64,000 nt of DNA from Nocardia carnea NBRC 14403 (GCF_000308515.1 NZ_BAFV01000053.1:124001-188000); one strand, 5' to 3'. Positions 33,331-42,076 are shown, counted from the stretch's first letter. Numbers and translations: made by a program. The notes: generated by a model from the sequence alone, not told the origin.

Positions 33331-34608
33331 TCAGGTATAGGTGGCCGGACGGACAGCGGCATACTGGACGCCCAACAGTGGCGCACCCGGCGGGAACGTG
33401 ACCGGAAGCTCCACCAGCGAACGATGGAACGGGCCCGGCCGCCACGCGGGTTCGTCGTCCGGGAAATCGGCGCGCATCTCCGGCAACGCGTCCAGCAGCT
33501 GATCGATCGCCCCTTCGGCGATGATATAGGCCAGCGACTGCGCGGGGCAGGCATGCGGCCCCAGACCCCACGCGAGATGGGCACGGTTACCCGTGAGCTC
33601 CGACGCCCGGATCTTGGGGTCGTTGTTACAGGCGGCCATGCTGATCACCACCGGCTGATGCGCCGGCAACCAGACATCGTCGAGCAGGATCGGCATCCGC
33701 GGATAGGTCACCAGCAGATTGGCCAGCGGCGGATCGTTGAACAGCACTTCGTCCAGGGCATCACGCGAAGTGAGGTTGCCACCGAGCACGCTGCCACCGA
33801 ACCGGTCGTCGGTGAGGATCAGCAGCAGGGTGTTGACGATCAGATTGAGTTCGAATTCGATCCCGGTGCCGTATATCTGCGAAACATGATGGGACACTTC
33901 CTCATCGGATAGCTCGGCAGGATGCCGCAGCAGTACCGAGGTGATATCGGCCGCGGGGTTCTCCCGCTTCGTCGTCACCAGATTCGCCAAGGCCTCGCCC
34001 AGCATCCGGCTGCCGGCCTCGGCGTCGATACCCTCGAGCATCGCGGCGATACCGGCGGCAACCTGCTGACCGACCTCCGGTGGACTGCCGAGCAGATAGT
34101 TGATCACCTGGAACGACAAGGGGAAAACATACTGCTGGATGAGTTCCGCGCGCCCGTCCGCGCAGAACGAGTTGATCAGCGGACCCGCAATGTTCTCCAC
34201 CACGGCGTGAATGGCATACATATCGATTTCGTCGATACTGGCCGTAATCGCCTGCCGATAGCGCAGGAATTCCTGGCCGGCGCACCGGCTGGCCATCGGC
34301 CGCCACTCCATGATCGGCAGCACCGGACACCCCGCCGGCACATCCTTTTGCCAGGTCCGTGGATCGGCGGGGAACCGTTCCGGATCGTTGAGTACCCGCA
34401 GCGCGGTCGAGTAGCCGATCACCAATGTGGCAGGCACCCCCGGGGCCAGTTCCACGGGTGCGAGCGAACCGTAACGCCGGCGCATGTCCTGGTAGGCGCG
34501 ATGCGGATCGGCGGCGAATTCCGGGAGATACAGCGCGTACCGGGGATCGTCGTGCGAACCGGGGCTGTGCGGAGCCGGGGCGAGTCTTCGATATTCCGAG
34601 CTGCTCAA
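33331..34608 (-). CDS. CYP157-like cytochrome P450 with altered ExxR motif
   Basis: The 425-residue protein ends in a P450 haem-binding loop WGLGPHACPAQSLA with the Cys ligand. It closely resembles the CYP157/CvnE P450s of streptomycete conservons (VELAPGVPATLV, PRTWQKDVPA, DALDEVLFNDPPLAN). Two normally invariant features are changed: the K-helix ExxR reads EVLF, without Arg, and the I-helix has YGTGIEFE instead of AGxxT. Loss of the ExxR Arg is known in CYP157 members, so this is a family trait, not decay. The conservon partners (sensor kinase, roadblock, DUF742, GTPase) are absent here. A TTG start at 34608 fits a GGAG site 8 bp upstream. Confidence 0.85.
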   Translation of the reverse strand: MSSSEYRRLAPAPHSPGSHDDPRYALYLPEFAADPHRAYQDMRRRYGSLAPVELAPGVPATLVIGYSTALRVLNDPERFPADPRTWQKDVPAGCPVLPIMEWRPMASRCAGQEFLRYRQAITASIDEIDMYAIHAVVENIAGPLINSFCADGRAELIQQYVFPLSFQVINYLLGSPPEVGQQVAAGIAAMLEGIDAEAGSRMLGEALANLVTTKRENPAADITSVLLRHPAELSDEEVSHHVSQIYGTGIEFELNLIVNTLLLILTDDRFGGSVLGGNLTSRDALDEVLFNDPPLANLLVTYPRMPILLDDVWLPAHQPVVISMAACNNDPKIRASELTGNRAHLAWGLGPHACPAQSLAYIIAEGAIDQLLDALPEMRADFPDDEPAWRPGPFHRSLVELPVTFPPGAPLLGVQYAAVRPATYT

Positions 34609-34737
34609 GAAGGAACTCCATACGTCTGGTAGCGGGACCGATGGTTTTCCACCGGCCGGGCACCGGTTCGAGCCTCCTCCTGCACACTGGCTCGAGCCGG
34701 AACGACGCGATGTTACGACACTGCCGGACCTCTGTAT

Positions 34738-34774
34738 GTTTTCGAAAACGGTTGTCCACACATGCTTTTCGAAA
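34738..34774. promoter_or_regulatory. Paired TTTCGAAA palindromes upstream of the P450 gene
   Basis: GTTTTCGAAAAC (34738-34749) is a perfect 12-bp palindrome, and a second TTTCGAAA core lies at 34767-34774, about 27 bp on. They are 130-165 bp upstream of the leftward P450 start, in A/T-richer sequence. A regulator with tandem sites is plausible. Confidence 0.45.
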
Positions 34775-34832
34775 CAATCATTGGACTGGTCCGCACATCT
34801 CGGGCCCGTACCGCGGGCGAAAATGCGGCTGA

Positions 34833-34862
34833 CCGGGACCGAGTCGCCGACACCGGTCCCGG
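34833..34862. terminator. Terminator hairpin of the kinase gene
   Basis: Perfect 9-bp stem CCGGGACCG / CGGTCCCGG (34833-34841, 34854-34862), loop 12 nt, 8 bp past the stop of the leftward kinase gene. Confidence 0.6.
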
Positions 34863-34870
34863 GCCTCCGT

Positions 34871-36043
34871 TCAGACCCCCAACGCGTCCAGCGATCGATT
34901 GTCGTGCACGGCCGTGGTGATCCGGCGCATAAGCGTCAAACAGGTTTCCTGCGATTGCATTTCGGGTTGATAGGCGGCCCGGCCGATCGTGAACGCCCAG
35001 GCGGCGTAGGCGAACATCGATTGCTGCCGGTAGATCAGCCAGGCATCGTCGAAGGACGGCGCGCGGCCACCGGCGCCGGCGAGTTCGTCCAGATAGGCCC
35101 TCAGCAGATCCTCGGCCCAGGCCCGCCGGTCGGCAGGCTCGCATCCCGAGTTCACCGTGTACGCGAAATCGTGGCCCCAGCCGCCGCGCATCACGACCTG
35201 CCAGTCGACATATCCCATCCGGCCGTCGGCAGTGCGGTAGGTCTGACCGATATGCGGGTCCCCGTGCAGCAGGGTGTGCGGAAGCTCCCGCGTCGCGAGG
35301 TCCACCGCCCGTTCCACCCCGGCCCACAGCCGGTCCGCCTGACCGTGCAACTCCTCGGGGACGACCTCGGCCGCCCGTTCCAGCCCCACCGTGCAGCGGG
35401 TCTTCATATCGATCGCGGCCAGGTACGCGGCCAGCGCCTCGTTCGTCGTCTTCAACGGTTCGATCGCCGGGCTCTCCCAGAACGTGCCGTGCAACCGGGC
35501 CAGGTTGCGCACCAGATCTTCCATCTCCGCGCGGCCGATCGGTTCGGTGGGCTCACTGAACACCGCGCCCCGCGTCACGGCGATATCCTCCATCAGCGCG
35601 ATCGAACGCCAGGACGCCGGATCGGAGGCGCCCCAATAGCCGAGCGGCGCCTGGATATCGAGTTCCGGCCGGAAATCCCGGAAGAACCGGGTCTCCCCGT
35701 CGATCATCTTGCCGCCGCCCAGCAGGATGCGCTGACTGAGCGAAGTGGTGGTTTTCGCGAACAATGCCCGCGGCAATTCGGCGGCCTGCCCGGTTTCGTT
35801 GTACTCCACGCGGATCGCGACCCGGGTGGATGTGCCGCTGCTACCGCCGTCGATCTCGAACGAGACGACTTCCGCACCGGGTGTGTCGCGGCACAGGACC
35901 GCGGTGAGCCATTCGGTGGTCAGCGCCGCCCCGGAGGCGGGCACATCGTCGATGGTGCGGGCACGGTGCCGGGTGATCTTCTCCCCGAGAATATGCCCGC
36001 CCACCGCGGCGAGCCGCCCGAGCAACCAGAGTTTGTGATTCAT
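34871..36043 (-). CDS. Small-molecule kinase, aminoglycoside phosphotransferase/EcKL-like fold
   Basis: The 390-residue protein has the choline/aminoglycoside kinase core: ALFAKTTTS (likely ATP-site Lys), the catalytic loop LLHGDPHIGQTYR, and the metal-binding YVDWQVVMRGGWGHDFAYTV. The pattern with DWQ and the C-terminal YRQQSMFAYAAWAF fits the ecdysteroid-kinase-like (DUF1679) family found in actinobacteria beside steroid or lipid genes. The substrate, presumably a hydroxylated small molecule, is unknown. ATG 36043 is chosen. A hairpin terminator follows, so it is its own transcript. Confidence 0.75.
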   Translation of the reverse strand: MNHKLWLLGRLAAVGGHILGEKITRHRARTIDDVPASGAALTTEWLTAVLCRDTPGAEVVSFEIDGGSSGTSTRVAIRVEYNETGQAAELPRALFAKTTTSLSQRILLGGGKMIDGETRFFRDFRPELDIQAPLGYWGASDPASWRSIALMEDIAVTRGAVFSEPTEPIGRAEMEDLVRNLARLHGTFWESPAIEPLKTTNEALAAYLAAIDMKTRCTVGLERAAEVVPEELHGQADRLWAGVERAVDLATRELPHTLLHGDPHIGQTYRTADGRMGYVDWQVVMRGGWGHDFAYTVNSGCEPADRRAWAEDLLRAYLDELAGAGGRAPSFDDAWLIYRQQSMFAYAAWAFTIGRAAYQPEMQSQETCLTLMRRITTAVHDNRSLDALGV

Positions 36044-36273
36044 TTCCGCCTCACTTTCCGGATGCGCGCGTGGACAGCCGCGCACCGCACCGGACCATCC
36101 GGCCCGGATTTCCTATCGCATCGACAATCCCCGATCTTGCGTCATATTCCCAGTGGGGGAATGACTTTCATACGATTACCCGGACCGGCACCCGGCGCCG
36201 GAGGGCGAACCGGCCATACGTGGTGATACCAGAACGAGACGACGGGTACCCCGGCCTCGGGCGGTGCGGGAAA

Positions 36274-36279
36274 TATAAT
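36274..36279 (+). promoter_or_regulatory. -10 element of the FitA-like gene
   Basis: A perfect TATAAT in otherwise GC-rich sequence, 36 bp before the ATG at 36315. No good -35 hexamer is visible at 16-18 bp, so an activator or extended recognition may be needed. Confidence 0.5.
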
Positions 36280-36314
36280 TGGAGCACCGACGACTGTCGA
36301 CGAAAGACGGCTCC

Positions 36315-36542
36315 ATGGTGACGCTATCTGTTCGGCATGTACCGGACGCGGTGTACCGCGCCCTGCGGATACGCGCGGTCGACCACGGCCGCGATCTGGA
36401 GGACGAGATCCTGGCAATCCTCGAGGATGCGGTGCTCCCGCCCAGAGCCCGATTGGGCGCCATTCTCGCCGGGAACTGCCCCGATATCGCCCCCGGGGAC
36501 GACGAGGAAGGCTATCCGGCCGAGCCGGACGATTCTCGCTGA
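36315..36542 (+). CDS. FitA-like ribbon-helix-helix antitoxin, orphan
   Basis: The 75-residue protein begins VTLSVRHVPDAVYRALRIRAVDHGRDLEDEILAILEDAV, the ribbon-helix-helix of FitA/StbC antitoxins, followed by an acidic tail (GDDEEGYPAEPDDS) that would contact a PIN toxin. No toxin gene lies downstream; the next gene is a converging TetR. It may be a solitary regulator, act on a distant toxin, or be left over from a lost pair. Confidence 0.75.
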   Translation: MVTLSVRHVPDAVYRALRIRAVDHGRDLEDEILAILEDAVLPPRARLGAILAGNCPDIAPGDDEEGYPAEPDDSR

Positions 36543-36558
36543 ACGGTGCCCGGCCCGC

Positions 36559-37167
36559 TCAGCCCCCGAGGCCGCGCAGCACGATATCGAGACCGCGCCG
36601 GAACTCCTCGGCGGGCGGTAACGTGCGGGCGTCGGCCGCGGTACCGGAGAGATGCGGGTACCGGTCGGGCGACAGCTCGGACAGGGTGACGGTGCCCGGC
36701 CCCGACAGTGCCGCGTAGTGCTCGTTCTGCAGGAACCCGAGCAGCTGACCGATCAACGTCCGCTGCGCGACGACCCGATCGATTCCGGTGAGACCGCCCT
36801 CGGTAAGGGCGGCGAGCATCGTCTCGATCAGCAGCAGCGATCCGGGCGCGGCCTGACGGTGCCGCAGCACCAGCGGGACCACAGCCGGATGCGCCGCCAC
36901 CGCGACCCGTAGGCGTTCCATCAGTATCCGGATCCGCTCCGCCCAGTTCAGCGGGGGCAGCGCGAGGTCGACCGTACGGAAGATGTGGTCGACGACCAGG
37001 ATTTCCAGCGCCTGCCGATCGGCTACGTAGCGGTACAGCCCCATGGTGGCGATTCCCAGGTCCCGGGCGACCGCGCGCATGGTCAGGCCGGGCAGACCGT
37101 CCCGGTCGATCACCGACAGCGCGGCGGCGACCAATTGCTCGTCGGTGAGGGAACGCGGCCGGGGCAC
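36559..37167 (-). CDS. TetR-family transcriptional regulator
   Basis: A 202-residue TetR protein: LTDEQLVAAALSVIDRDGLPGLTMRAVARDLGIATMGLYRYVADRQAL covers the DNA-binding domain with its helix-turn-helix. The C-terminal part (AAHPAVVPLVLRHR) resembles the TetR_C domain of tetracycline-type repressors. It uses a GTG start at 37167 and diverges from a peroxiredoxin-like gene across 68 bp, so it probably controls that operon and itself. Confidence 0.85.
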   Translation of the reverse strand: MPRPRSLTDEQLVAAALSVIDRDGLPGLTMRAVARDLGIATMGLYRYVADRQALEILVVDHIFRTVDLALPPLNWAERIRILMERLRVAVAAHPAVVPLVLRHRQAAPGSLLLIETMLAALTEGGLTGIDRVVAQRTLIGQLLGFLQNEHYAALSGPGTVTLSELSPDRYPHLSGTAADARTLPPAEEFRRGLDIVLRGLGG

Positions 37168-37170
37168 GGG

Positions 37171-37222
37171 TTGACAGCGTACTGGATACGGGCATACTCG
37201 ATTGTAAGCGTACGACGTACTC
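37171..37222 (+). promoter_or_regulatory. Promoter and possible operator of the peroxiredoxin-like operon
   Basis: TTGACA at 37171-37176 is followed after 16 bp by CATACT (37193-37198). AGCGTAC occurs twice (from 37176 and 37206) and the second copy continues into GTACGACGTAC, a near-palindrome. These lie between the divergent TetR and peroxiredoxin-like starts. The gene itself has AAGGAG 7 bp before its ATG. Confidence 0.5.
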
Positions 37223-37235
37223 CTAAGGAGATCAG

Positions 37236-37823
37236 ATGCCGCCGATCGACGGCGTATCCGCCCGCACCCTGACGGGAATCACCGGCGCAGCGATACCCCT
37301 GCCCGACCCCGACCAGCTCACCCACCTCCAATTTCGCCGTTTCGCCGGCTGCCCGGTCTGCAACCTGCACCTGCGGTCGGTGGTCACCCGGCTGCCCGAA
37401 ATCCGGGCCGCCGGTATCCGGGAGGTAGCGGTCTTCCACTCGAGCGCCGCCGAACTCCGCAAATACACCGCCGATCTGCCGCTGGACGTCATCGCCGACC
37501 CGGGCCGCCGGCTGTATCGCGAATTCGGCGTCGAGACCGGCGCCCGGGCACTCCTGGACCCACGCGGCTGGGGGACCATCGCCCGCGCGATCGGCACCGA
37601 ACTGCCCGGGCGGCGCGGTGAACGCCCCGCACCGCCCGCCCGCCCCGAAGGCGGTCGCCTGGGACTCCCCGCAGATTTCCTGATCCACCCCGATGGCAGC
37701 GTCCTCGCCGCCAAGTTCGGTGCCTACGCCGACGACCAATGGTCCGTCGGCGAACTGCTCGCCGTGGCCGCCCGCCACAGCGGATCCACCACCCCGATTC
37801 CCGTCCCGACATCGGAGGAATGA
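37236..37823 (+). CDS. Peroxiredoxin-like AhpC/TSA-domain protein
   Basis: The 195-residue thioredoxin-fold protein carries GCPVCNLHLRS near residue 38, the redox site of the AhpC/TSA_2 group (PRXL2-like), and a late FLIHPDGSVLAAKFG strand. It likely reduces a peroxide or works as a thiol-disulfide protein; the typical peroxiredoxin PxxxTxxC is replaced by CPVC. It lies just before a tautomerase-YHS gene (6-bp gap), so both form an operon under the divergent TetR. Confidence 0.8.
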   Translation: MPPIDGVSARTLTGITGAAIPLPDPDQLTHLQFRRFAGCPVCNLHLRSVVTRLPEIRAAGIREVAVFHSSAAELRKYTADLPLDVIADPGRRLYREFGVETGARALLDPRGWGTIARAIGTELPGRRGERPAPPARPEGGRLGLPADFLIHPDGSVLAAKFGAYADDQWSVGELLAVAARHSGSTTPIPVPTSEE

Positions 37824-37829
37824 CTCACC

Positions 37830-38441
37830 ATGATGACCCTCGAAATATCGGTCACCGGCCGCGCACTCGACGCCCGCGCCGAACAGGATCTGGCCGACCG
37901 GGTGATGACGGCGCTCACCGGCTACGACGAAGCCCCGGACGCAACCATGGCGAAGGCCCGTGAATTCACCCATGTACTGATCCAGCAGCCGCGAACCTGG
38001 GTCACCGGCGGTCCGGCCACCGACTCCGCGCCCCGCTACCTGGTTCGGCTGACGGTGCCGGGCTCCTGGAGCGGCGACCCGGATTTCGGCAAGAACATCA
38101 TCCCGATGATCACCGCGGCGATCGCCGGGACCGAAACCGACCCACAACGCCTGAATCGCGAACCGCACTGTGTCGTACAGATAGTGGGCCTGCGCGAACA
38201 CTGCGTCGGCACGCTCGGCCGGTCGACGACCAGTACCGAACTGACCCGGCTGATGACCCAGGACTTCCGCGATTCCGGGCAGCTGCCCGCGGCCCCGGAG
38301 GGATTCACCATCGACCCGACCTGCGGGATGCAGGTCGAATGGGCGACCGCGCAGATCACCTACACCCTCGACGGAGTCGACTACGCGTTCTGCGCACCCT
38401 CGTGCCGCAAGGTCTTCGTCGAGGACCACGTCCGGAGCTGA
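37830..38441 (+). CDS. Tautomerase-like / YHS-domain fusion protein
   Basis: Residues 1 to about 140 resemble the tautomerase superfamily (RAEQDLADRVMTALTGYDEAP, then WVTGGPA and YLVRLTVPGSWSG), but no Pro follows the initiator Met, so the classical Pro-1 base is absent. The C-terminal 45 residues are a YHS domain: DPTCGMQVEWATAQITYTLDG then YAFCAPSCRKVFVEDH, with Cys ligands for a metal. YHS domains occur in copper/heavy-metal proteins and monooxygenase-like enzymes. The fusion downstream of a CPVC redox protein suggests a metal- or redox-stress role, which is inference. Confidence 0.7.
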   Translation: MMTLEISVTGRALDARAEQDLADRVMTALTGYDEAPDATMAKAREFTHVLIQQPRTWVTGGPATDSAPRYLVRLTVPGSWSGDPDFGKNIIPMITAAIAGTETDPQRLNREPHCVVQIVGLREHCVGTLGRSTTSTELTRLMTQDFRDSGQLPAAPEGFTIDPTCGMQVEWATAQITYTLDGVDYAFCAPSCRKVFVEDHVRS

Positions 38442-38515
38442 ACGACAGCGCAGGAATCGGGCCGCCCGAAAATCCGTGGCGGCCCGGTGCCCGAAATGTC
38501 ACGATCGCGGTCATC

Positions 38516-39556
38516 ATGGATACCCCCGCTATTGTTATCGGCGCAGGCCAAGCCGGGATAGCCGCCGCATCGGCCCTTTCGGAGTACGGATTCCGCCCGG
38601 TGGTGCTCGAGGCCGGCTCGGATACTGCCGGATCCTGGCCGAACTACTACGACAGTCTGCGATTGTTCACTCCCGCGCAGCTGAACGCGCTCCCCGGCAC
38701 ACCTTTCCCCGGCGATCCGCACCGCTACCCGACGCGTGACGAGGTCGCCGCCTACCTGCGGGAGTGTGCGGCCGCGATACGGGGCGAGGTACACACCGGG
38801 CATCGGGTCGCCACTGTGGACCGGATCGGCGCAACATTCCGGGTGCGCACCACCACCGGTGCCGAGTTCACCGCGCCGGTGGTGGTCTCGGCGACCGGCG
38901 GCTTCGCCAATCCCTACCGCCCGGAGATTCCGGGGTTGTCCGCCTACACCGGGGAGGTGCTGCACGCCGCCGACTACCGCCGCCCGCAACCCTTCACGGG
39001 ACGGCGGATCGTCGTTGTCGGCGCCGGGAATTCCGCCGTCCAGATAGCCGTGGAACTCGCCACCGAATCGCCGGTGATCCTGGCACACCGATCCCCCCTG
39101 CGTTACGCGACGAACGAACCGATACCGGCCGATTCCCGATTCTGGCGGGCCATATCTCTGGCCTCCCGGCTGCCGATCGGGCGGTCCTTCCACAGCGGCA
39201 CGATCCCCATCGTGGACACCGAGGGTTACCGCGGCACCCTCGAACAAGGCAACCCCGAGGCCCGGCCGATGTTCACCCGAGCCGAGGGGCAGGTCCTGCA
39301 CTGGCCCGACGGCCGCAGCGAGGAGGTGGATTCCGTCGTTCTGGCTACCGGATACCGCCCGGCGCTGACACATCTGGGCGCACTGTGCCCACTCGACGCC
39401 GCGGGGTCCCCGCCACACCGGAACGGCATCTCGACCGATCACCCGGGTTTGGCCTTCCTGGGCCTGGAGTATCAGCGCAATATCCTCTCCGGCACCCTGC
39501 ACGGTGTAGGACGCGACAGCCGCTATCTGGCCCGGTATCTCGCCCGATACAGCTGA
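38516..39556 (+). CDS. Flavin-containing monooxygenase-like oxidoreductase
   Basis: A 346-residue protein with an N-terminal FAD motif VIGAGQAGIAAA, a second nucleotide (NADPH) motif VVGAGNSAVQIA near residue 168, and the late VVLATGYRP. This is the two-dinucleotide layout of YUC/CzcO-type flavin monooxygenases and related disulfide or arsenic-linked oxidoreductases. The substrate is unknown. It follows the tautomerase-YHS gene by 74 bp on the same strand and may belong to the same operon. Confidence 0.82.
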   Translation: MDTPAIVIGAGQAGIAAASALSEYGFRPVVLEAGSDTAGSWPNYYDSLRLFTPAQLNALPGTPFPGDPHRYPTRDEVAAYLRECAAAIRGEVHTGHRVATVDRIGATFRVRTTTGAEFTAPVVVSATGGFANPYRPEIPGLSAYTGEVLHAADYRRPQPFTGRRIVVVGAGNSAVQIAVELATESPVILAHRSPLRYATNEPIPADSRFWRAISLASRLPIGRSFHSGTIPIVDTEGYRGTLEQGNPEARPMFTRAEGQVLHWPDGRSEEVDSVVLATGYRPALTHLGALCPLDAAGSPPHRNGISTDHPGLAFLGLEYQRNILSGTLHGVGRDSRYLARYLARYS

Positions 39557-39727
39557 GCCGGCGTGCCGGCGCGGCCGCTCGGACGCCGGAACCGAATGCC
39601 GCACACCGGCCCGATCCCGGCATCCGGCGCACCGGGCGAAACGGAAACCCGCACCGCAGCGACATCCGGGTAGATATTCTTCTCCACGCGGAATACCGAT
39701 TGTCCTCTACTGGATCAGGGAGCCCAG

Positions 39728-40261
39728 ATGCCTCGCGCACGTCAGCTCGTCACCGCAGCACTCGCCCCGGCAACCGCCGTCGCCGCGGCCGCCGCTCTGC
39801 TCACGGCCGGTGCCGGCACCGCCGCCGCCCAGCCACCCTCGTCGACCGTCATGACCTGTGGCAGCGCGAATCCGCTGGCGTGGGCGCCATCGTTCACCTG
39901 GCATATCCGGGCGAGTTCGGGAGCCAGCCGCCCGCCGGGCGGGGAACTGGAACCGGCACTGCTGCTCAGCGGCGACAACGATCTGCCGAATCCGCCCGCG
40001 AGCCTGTTCCCGATTCCCACCACCACGCCGTATGGCACCCAGGTGCAGGTCGACTGGCACAACGAGACCACGGGAGCGTCGGGTACCAGCGTCAGCGATG
40101 AGGAGATGCTGAAAGGTAAACCGGGCATTCCGGTGAACCGCACCTGGACCGGCGTCGGCACGGTCGCCTTCACGGTGACCGCCCGGACCGGCGGCGGCTG
40201 GTGGTGGCTCAACACCCAGAACGCGGTCTGCCGCGGCACCATCTCGGTCCTCCCCGACTGA
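39728..40261 (+). CDS. Secreted protein of unknown function
   Basis: The 177-residue product has a signal peptide (LVTAALAPATAVAAAAALLTAGAGTAAA part, mature start QPPSS). The mature part is beta-rich with two cysteines (MTCGSA and NAVCRG) near its ends, likely bridging the domain. I recognise no family. Similar short exported proteins are frequent in Nocardia. A strong hairpin follows the stop. Confidence 0.7.
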   Translation: MPRARQLVTAALAPATAVAAAAALLTAGAGTAAAQPPSSTVMTCGSANPLAWAPSFTWHIRASSGASRPPGGELEPALLLSGDNDLPNPPASLFPIPTTTPYGTQVQVDWHNETTGASGTSVSDEEMLKGKPGIPVNRTWTGVGTVAFTVTARTGGGWWWLNTQNAVCRGTISVLPD

Positions 40262-40269
40262 TTCCCGTA

Positions 40270-40307
40270 CGGGTACCGGTCGCGGACACCGTCCCGACCG
40301 GTACCCG
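40270..40307. terminator. Bidirectional terminator hairpin
   Basis: Perfect 13-bp stem CGGGTACCGGTCG / CGACCGGTACCCG (40270-40282, 40295-40307), 12-nt loop, in the 52-bp gap between two converging genes. Confidence 0.7.
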
Positions 40308-40313
40308 CGCGGT

Positions 40314-41006
40314 CTATCGTCCCTGCCGGGTCAGCGCCCGGGCGATCACCCGCACACCCTCGGGGAACGCTCCCGGGTTCGGCCCGGAGTAGTTGAGCCG
40401 CAGATAAGCACCCGTCGGTTCGGCGGGAAACCACTCGTCCCCGGGCGCGATGACCACATCGTCGTCCGCACAATCGCGGACGAGCCGGGCCACATCGGTG
40501 GGATCGGGTAGTCGGACCCATAGATGCAGCCCACCGCGTGGCACCACATCCAAGCGGGCTTGCGGAAGGTGCTCGCGCAGCGCGGCGATCAACAGATCAC
40601 GGCGGGTGGCCAGCCGGCGGCCCAGCCCGCGCGTATGGGTACGCCAGCCCGGCTGGGTCACCACATCCAGGGCCACGGCCTGTAGCAGACCACTCACATA
40701 CATCGATTCCGCCTGCGCGTCCGCCAGGATCCGTTCCCGGGCCGGGCCCCGGGCGACGACAGCGGCGATCCGGACCGACGGCGAAACACTTTTGGTCAGC
40801 GACCGCAGATACACCACATGGCCGGCGTCGTCGCGGGTGGCCAGCGGGATCGGGACGGTATCGATACCGAAATCGTGCGCCCAGTCGTCCTCGATCAGGA
40901 ACGCCCCGTGTGCGCGCACCACATCGAGCACCCCCGCCGCTCGTTCCGGCTGCCATTGCGCGCCGGTCGGATTGGCGAAATGCGGCTGGGCGTAGAACGC
41001 GCGAGC
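40314..41006 (-). pseudogene. 3' part of a MocR-type PLP-dependent regulator/aminotransferase
   Basis: This frame gives about 230 residues of the C-terminal aminotransferase half: FYAQPHFANPTGAQW, the Asp region FLIEDDWAHDF, and the PLP-binding Lys in YLRSLTKSVSPSVRIA, then the small domain to QGR. The N-terminal GntR helix-turn-helix and the first part of the aminotransferase domain are missing. Going upstream, the frame meets a TGA at 41007-41009, where sequence changes abruptly to a catalase gene. An internal ATG (40931) could express a fragment that lacks the dimer N-arm. It is the right-hand remnant of a deletion. Confidence 0.85.
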
Positions 41007-41007
41007 T

Positions 41008-41496
41008 CAGGCCCGAATCGGGGGTGCGTTTCTGGGAGTGGATGAAATCAGGGAACTTCATCGGGTCGCGGACGAAGAAGGTCGGCGTGTTGTTGCCGAC
41101 GATATCGAAGTTGCCTTCCTGGGTGTAGAACTTCAGCGCGAAACCGCGGACGTCGCGCCAGGTATCGGGTGAGCCCAGCTCGCCCGCGACGGTGGAGAAG
41201 CGGGCCAGCATCGGCGTCTTGGTACCCGGCTGGAACAGCTTCGCCTTGGTGTAGCGCGACACGTCCGCGGTGATCTCGAGCTCGCCGAATGCGCCGGAGC
41301 CCTTCGCGTGCGGGCTCCGTTCCGGGATCCGCTCGCGGTCGAACCGGGCGAGCTTCTCGACGAGCGCGACATCGTGCAGCAGCAGCGGACCGTTGGGTCC
41401 CACGCTGAGCGAGTGGGCGTCGCTTTCCCGCGGTGCGCCGGATTCGGTGGTCGACGGTTTCGAGGAGGTGTGGTCGGTGGCGGGGTCGGTGGTCAT
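41008..41496 (-). pseudogene. 5' part of a catalase gene (KatA-like), truncated
   Basis: From ATG 41496 (GGAGGG upstream) 163 residues match the N-terminus of a clade 3 haem catalase: catalytic His in PHAKGSGAFG, YTKAKLFQPG, and the distal Asn in NFDIVGNNTPTFFVRD, then FPDFIHSQKRTPDSGL. The sequence then leaves the catalase family at about 41003-41009. The haem-ligand Tyr and some 320 residues are missing, so it cannot be an active catalase. The open frame runs on to 40597 in a wrong frame of the MocR gene. Promoter and ribosome site look intact, so the truncated message may still be made. Confidence 0.88.
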
Positions 41497-42076
41497 GCAA
41501 TGCCCTCCTGGGTGAACTGTTCGATGGTGTCCATGAAACTGCCGCTCCGGGCGGGGCCACGACATCTCGTCGGTGGCACGCCTCCACGGTACCCATAATC
41601 TGGAATCATTCAAGTTATTGAGTCGACACAGAGAGCTGAGCCACCCAATCTACCGGGCAACTACCACCGCAACCCCTTGCCGACACACCCTGAACTGGCA
41701 CGTCACGGCGTGAGATCAGGTATCCGTGGACGATCGAGGCCCGTGCCCTTCGCTGCGCTGACCACGGCGAGACACACAGAGGCGAGCGCTGAGCCCGATT
41801 CCATATACCCCGGGCAACCACAGGCGAAAGGCGGCGACGCGGACTACCACCCGGCCCGCCGAATCGGCCCAGCCGTCGGAAGTACCGGAGGTGTGGGCGC
41901 CTTCCTCGGCAGCGACTATGGCCGGGCCGCCGATCCCGGGTTTGCGGCGCCCCTTACCGATGGAACGCCCACCGGCGACACAGTCGCGGGTGCGGGTGTC
42001 CACCGCAGCGTGCGAGGACGGTGCGCGCAGAGCGAGCGGCATCGCTGCGACGATCGCCGCCGAGGCGAGGCCGGAG
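41497..42076. other. 580-bp gap upstream of the truncated catalase gene
   Basis: The left end holds the catalase promoter region; A/T-rich sequence with GAATCATTC at 41603-41611 resembles part of a Fur-type box. Between 41700 and 42076 one leftward frame (to 41716) would begin with a signal-peptide-like stretch if read from GTG 42087, but it lacks a ribosome site and any family match. No gene is called. Confidence 0.4.
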
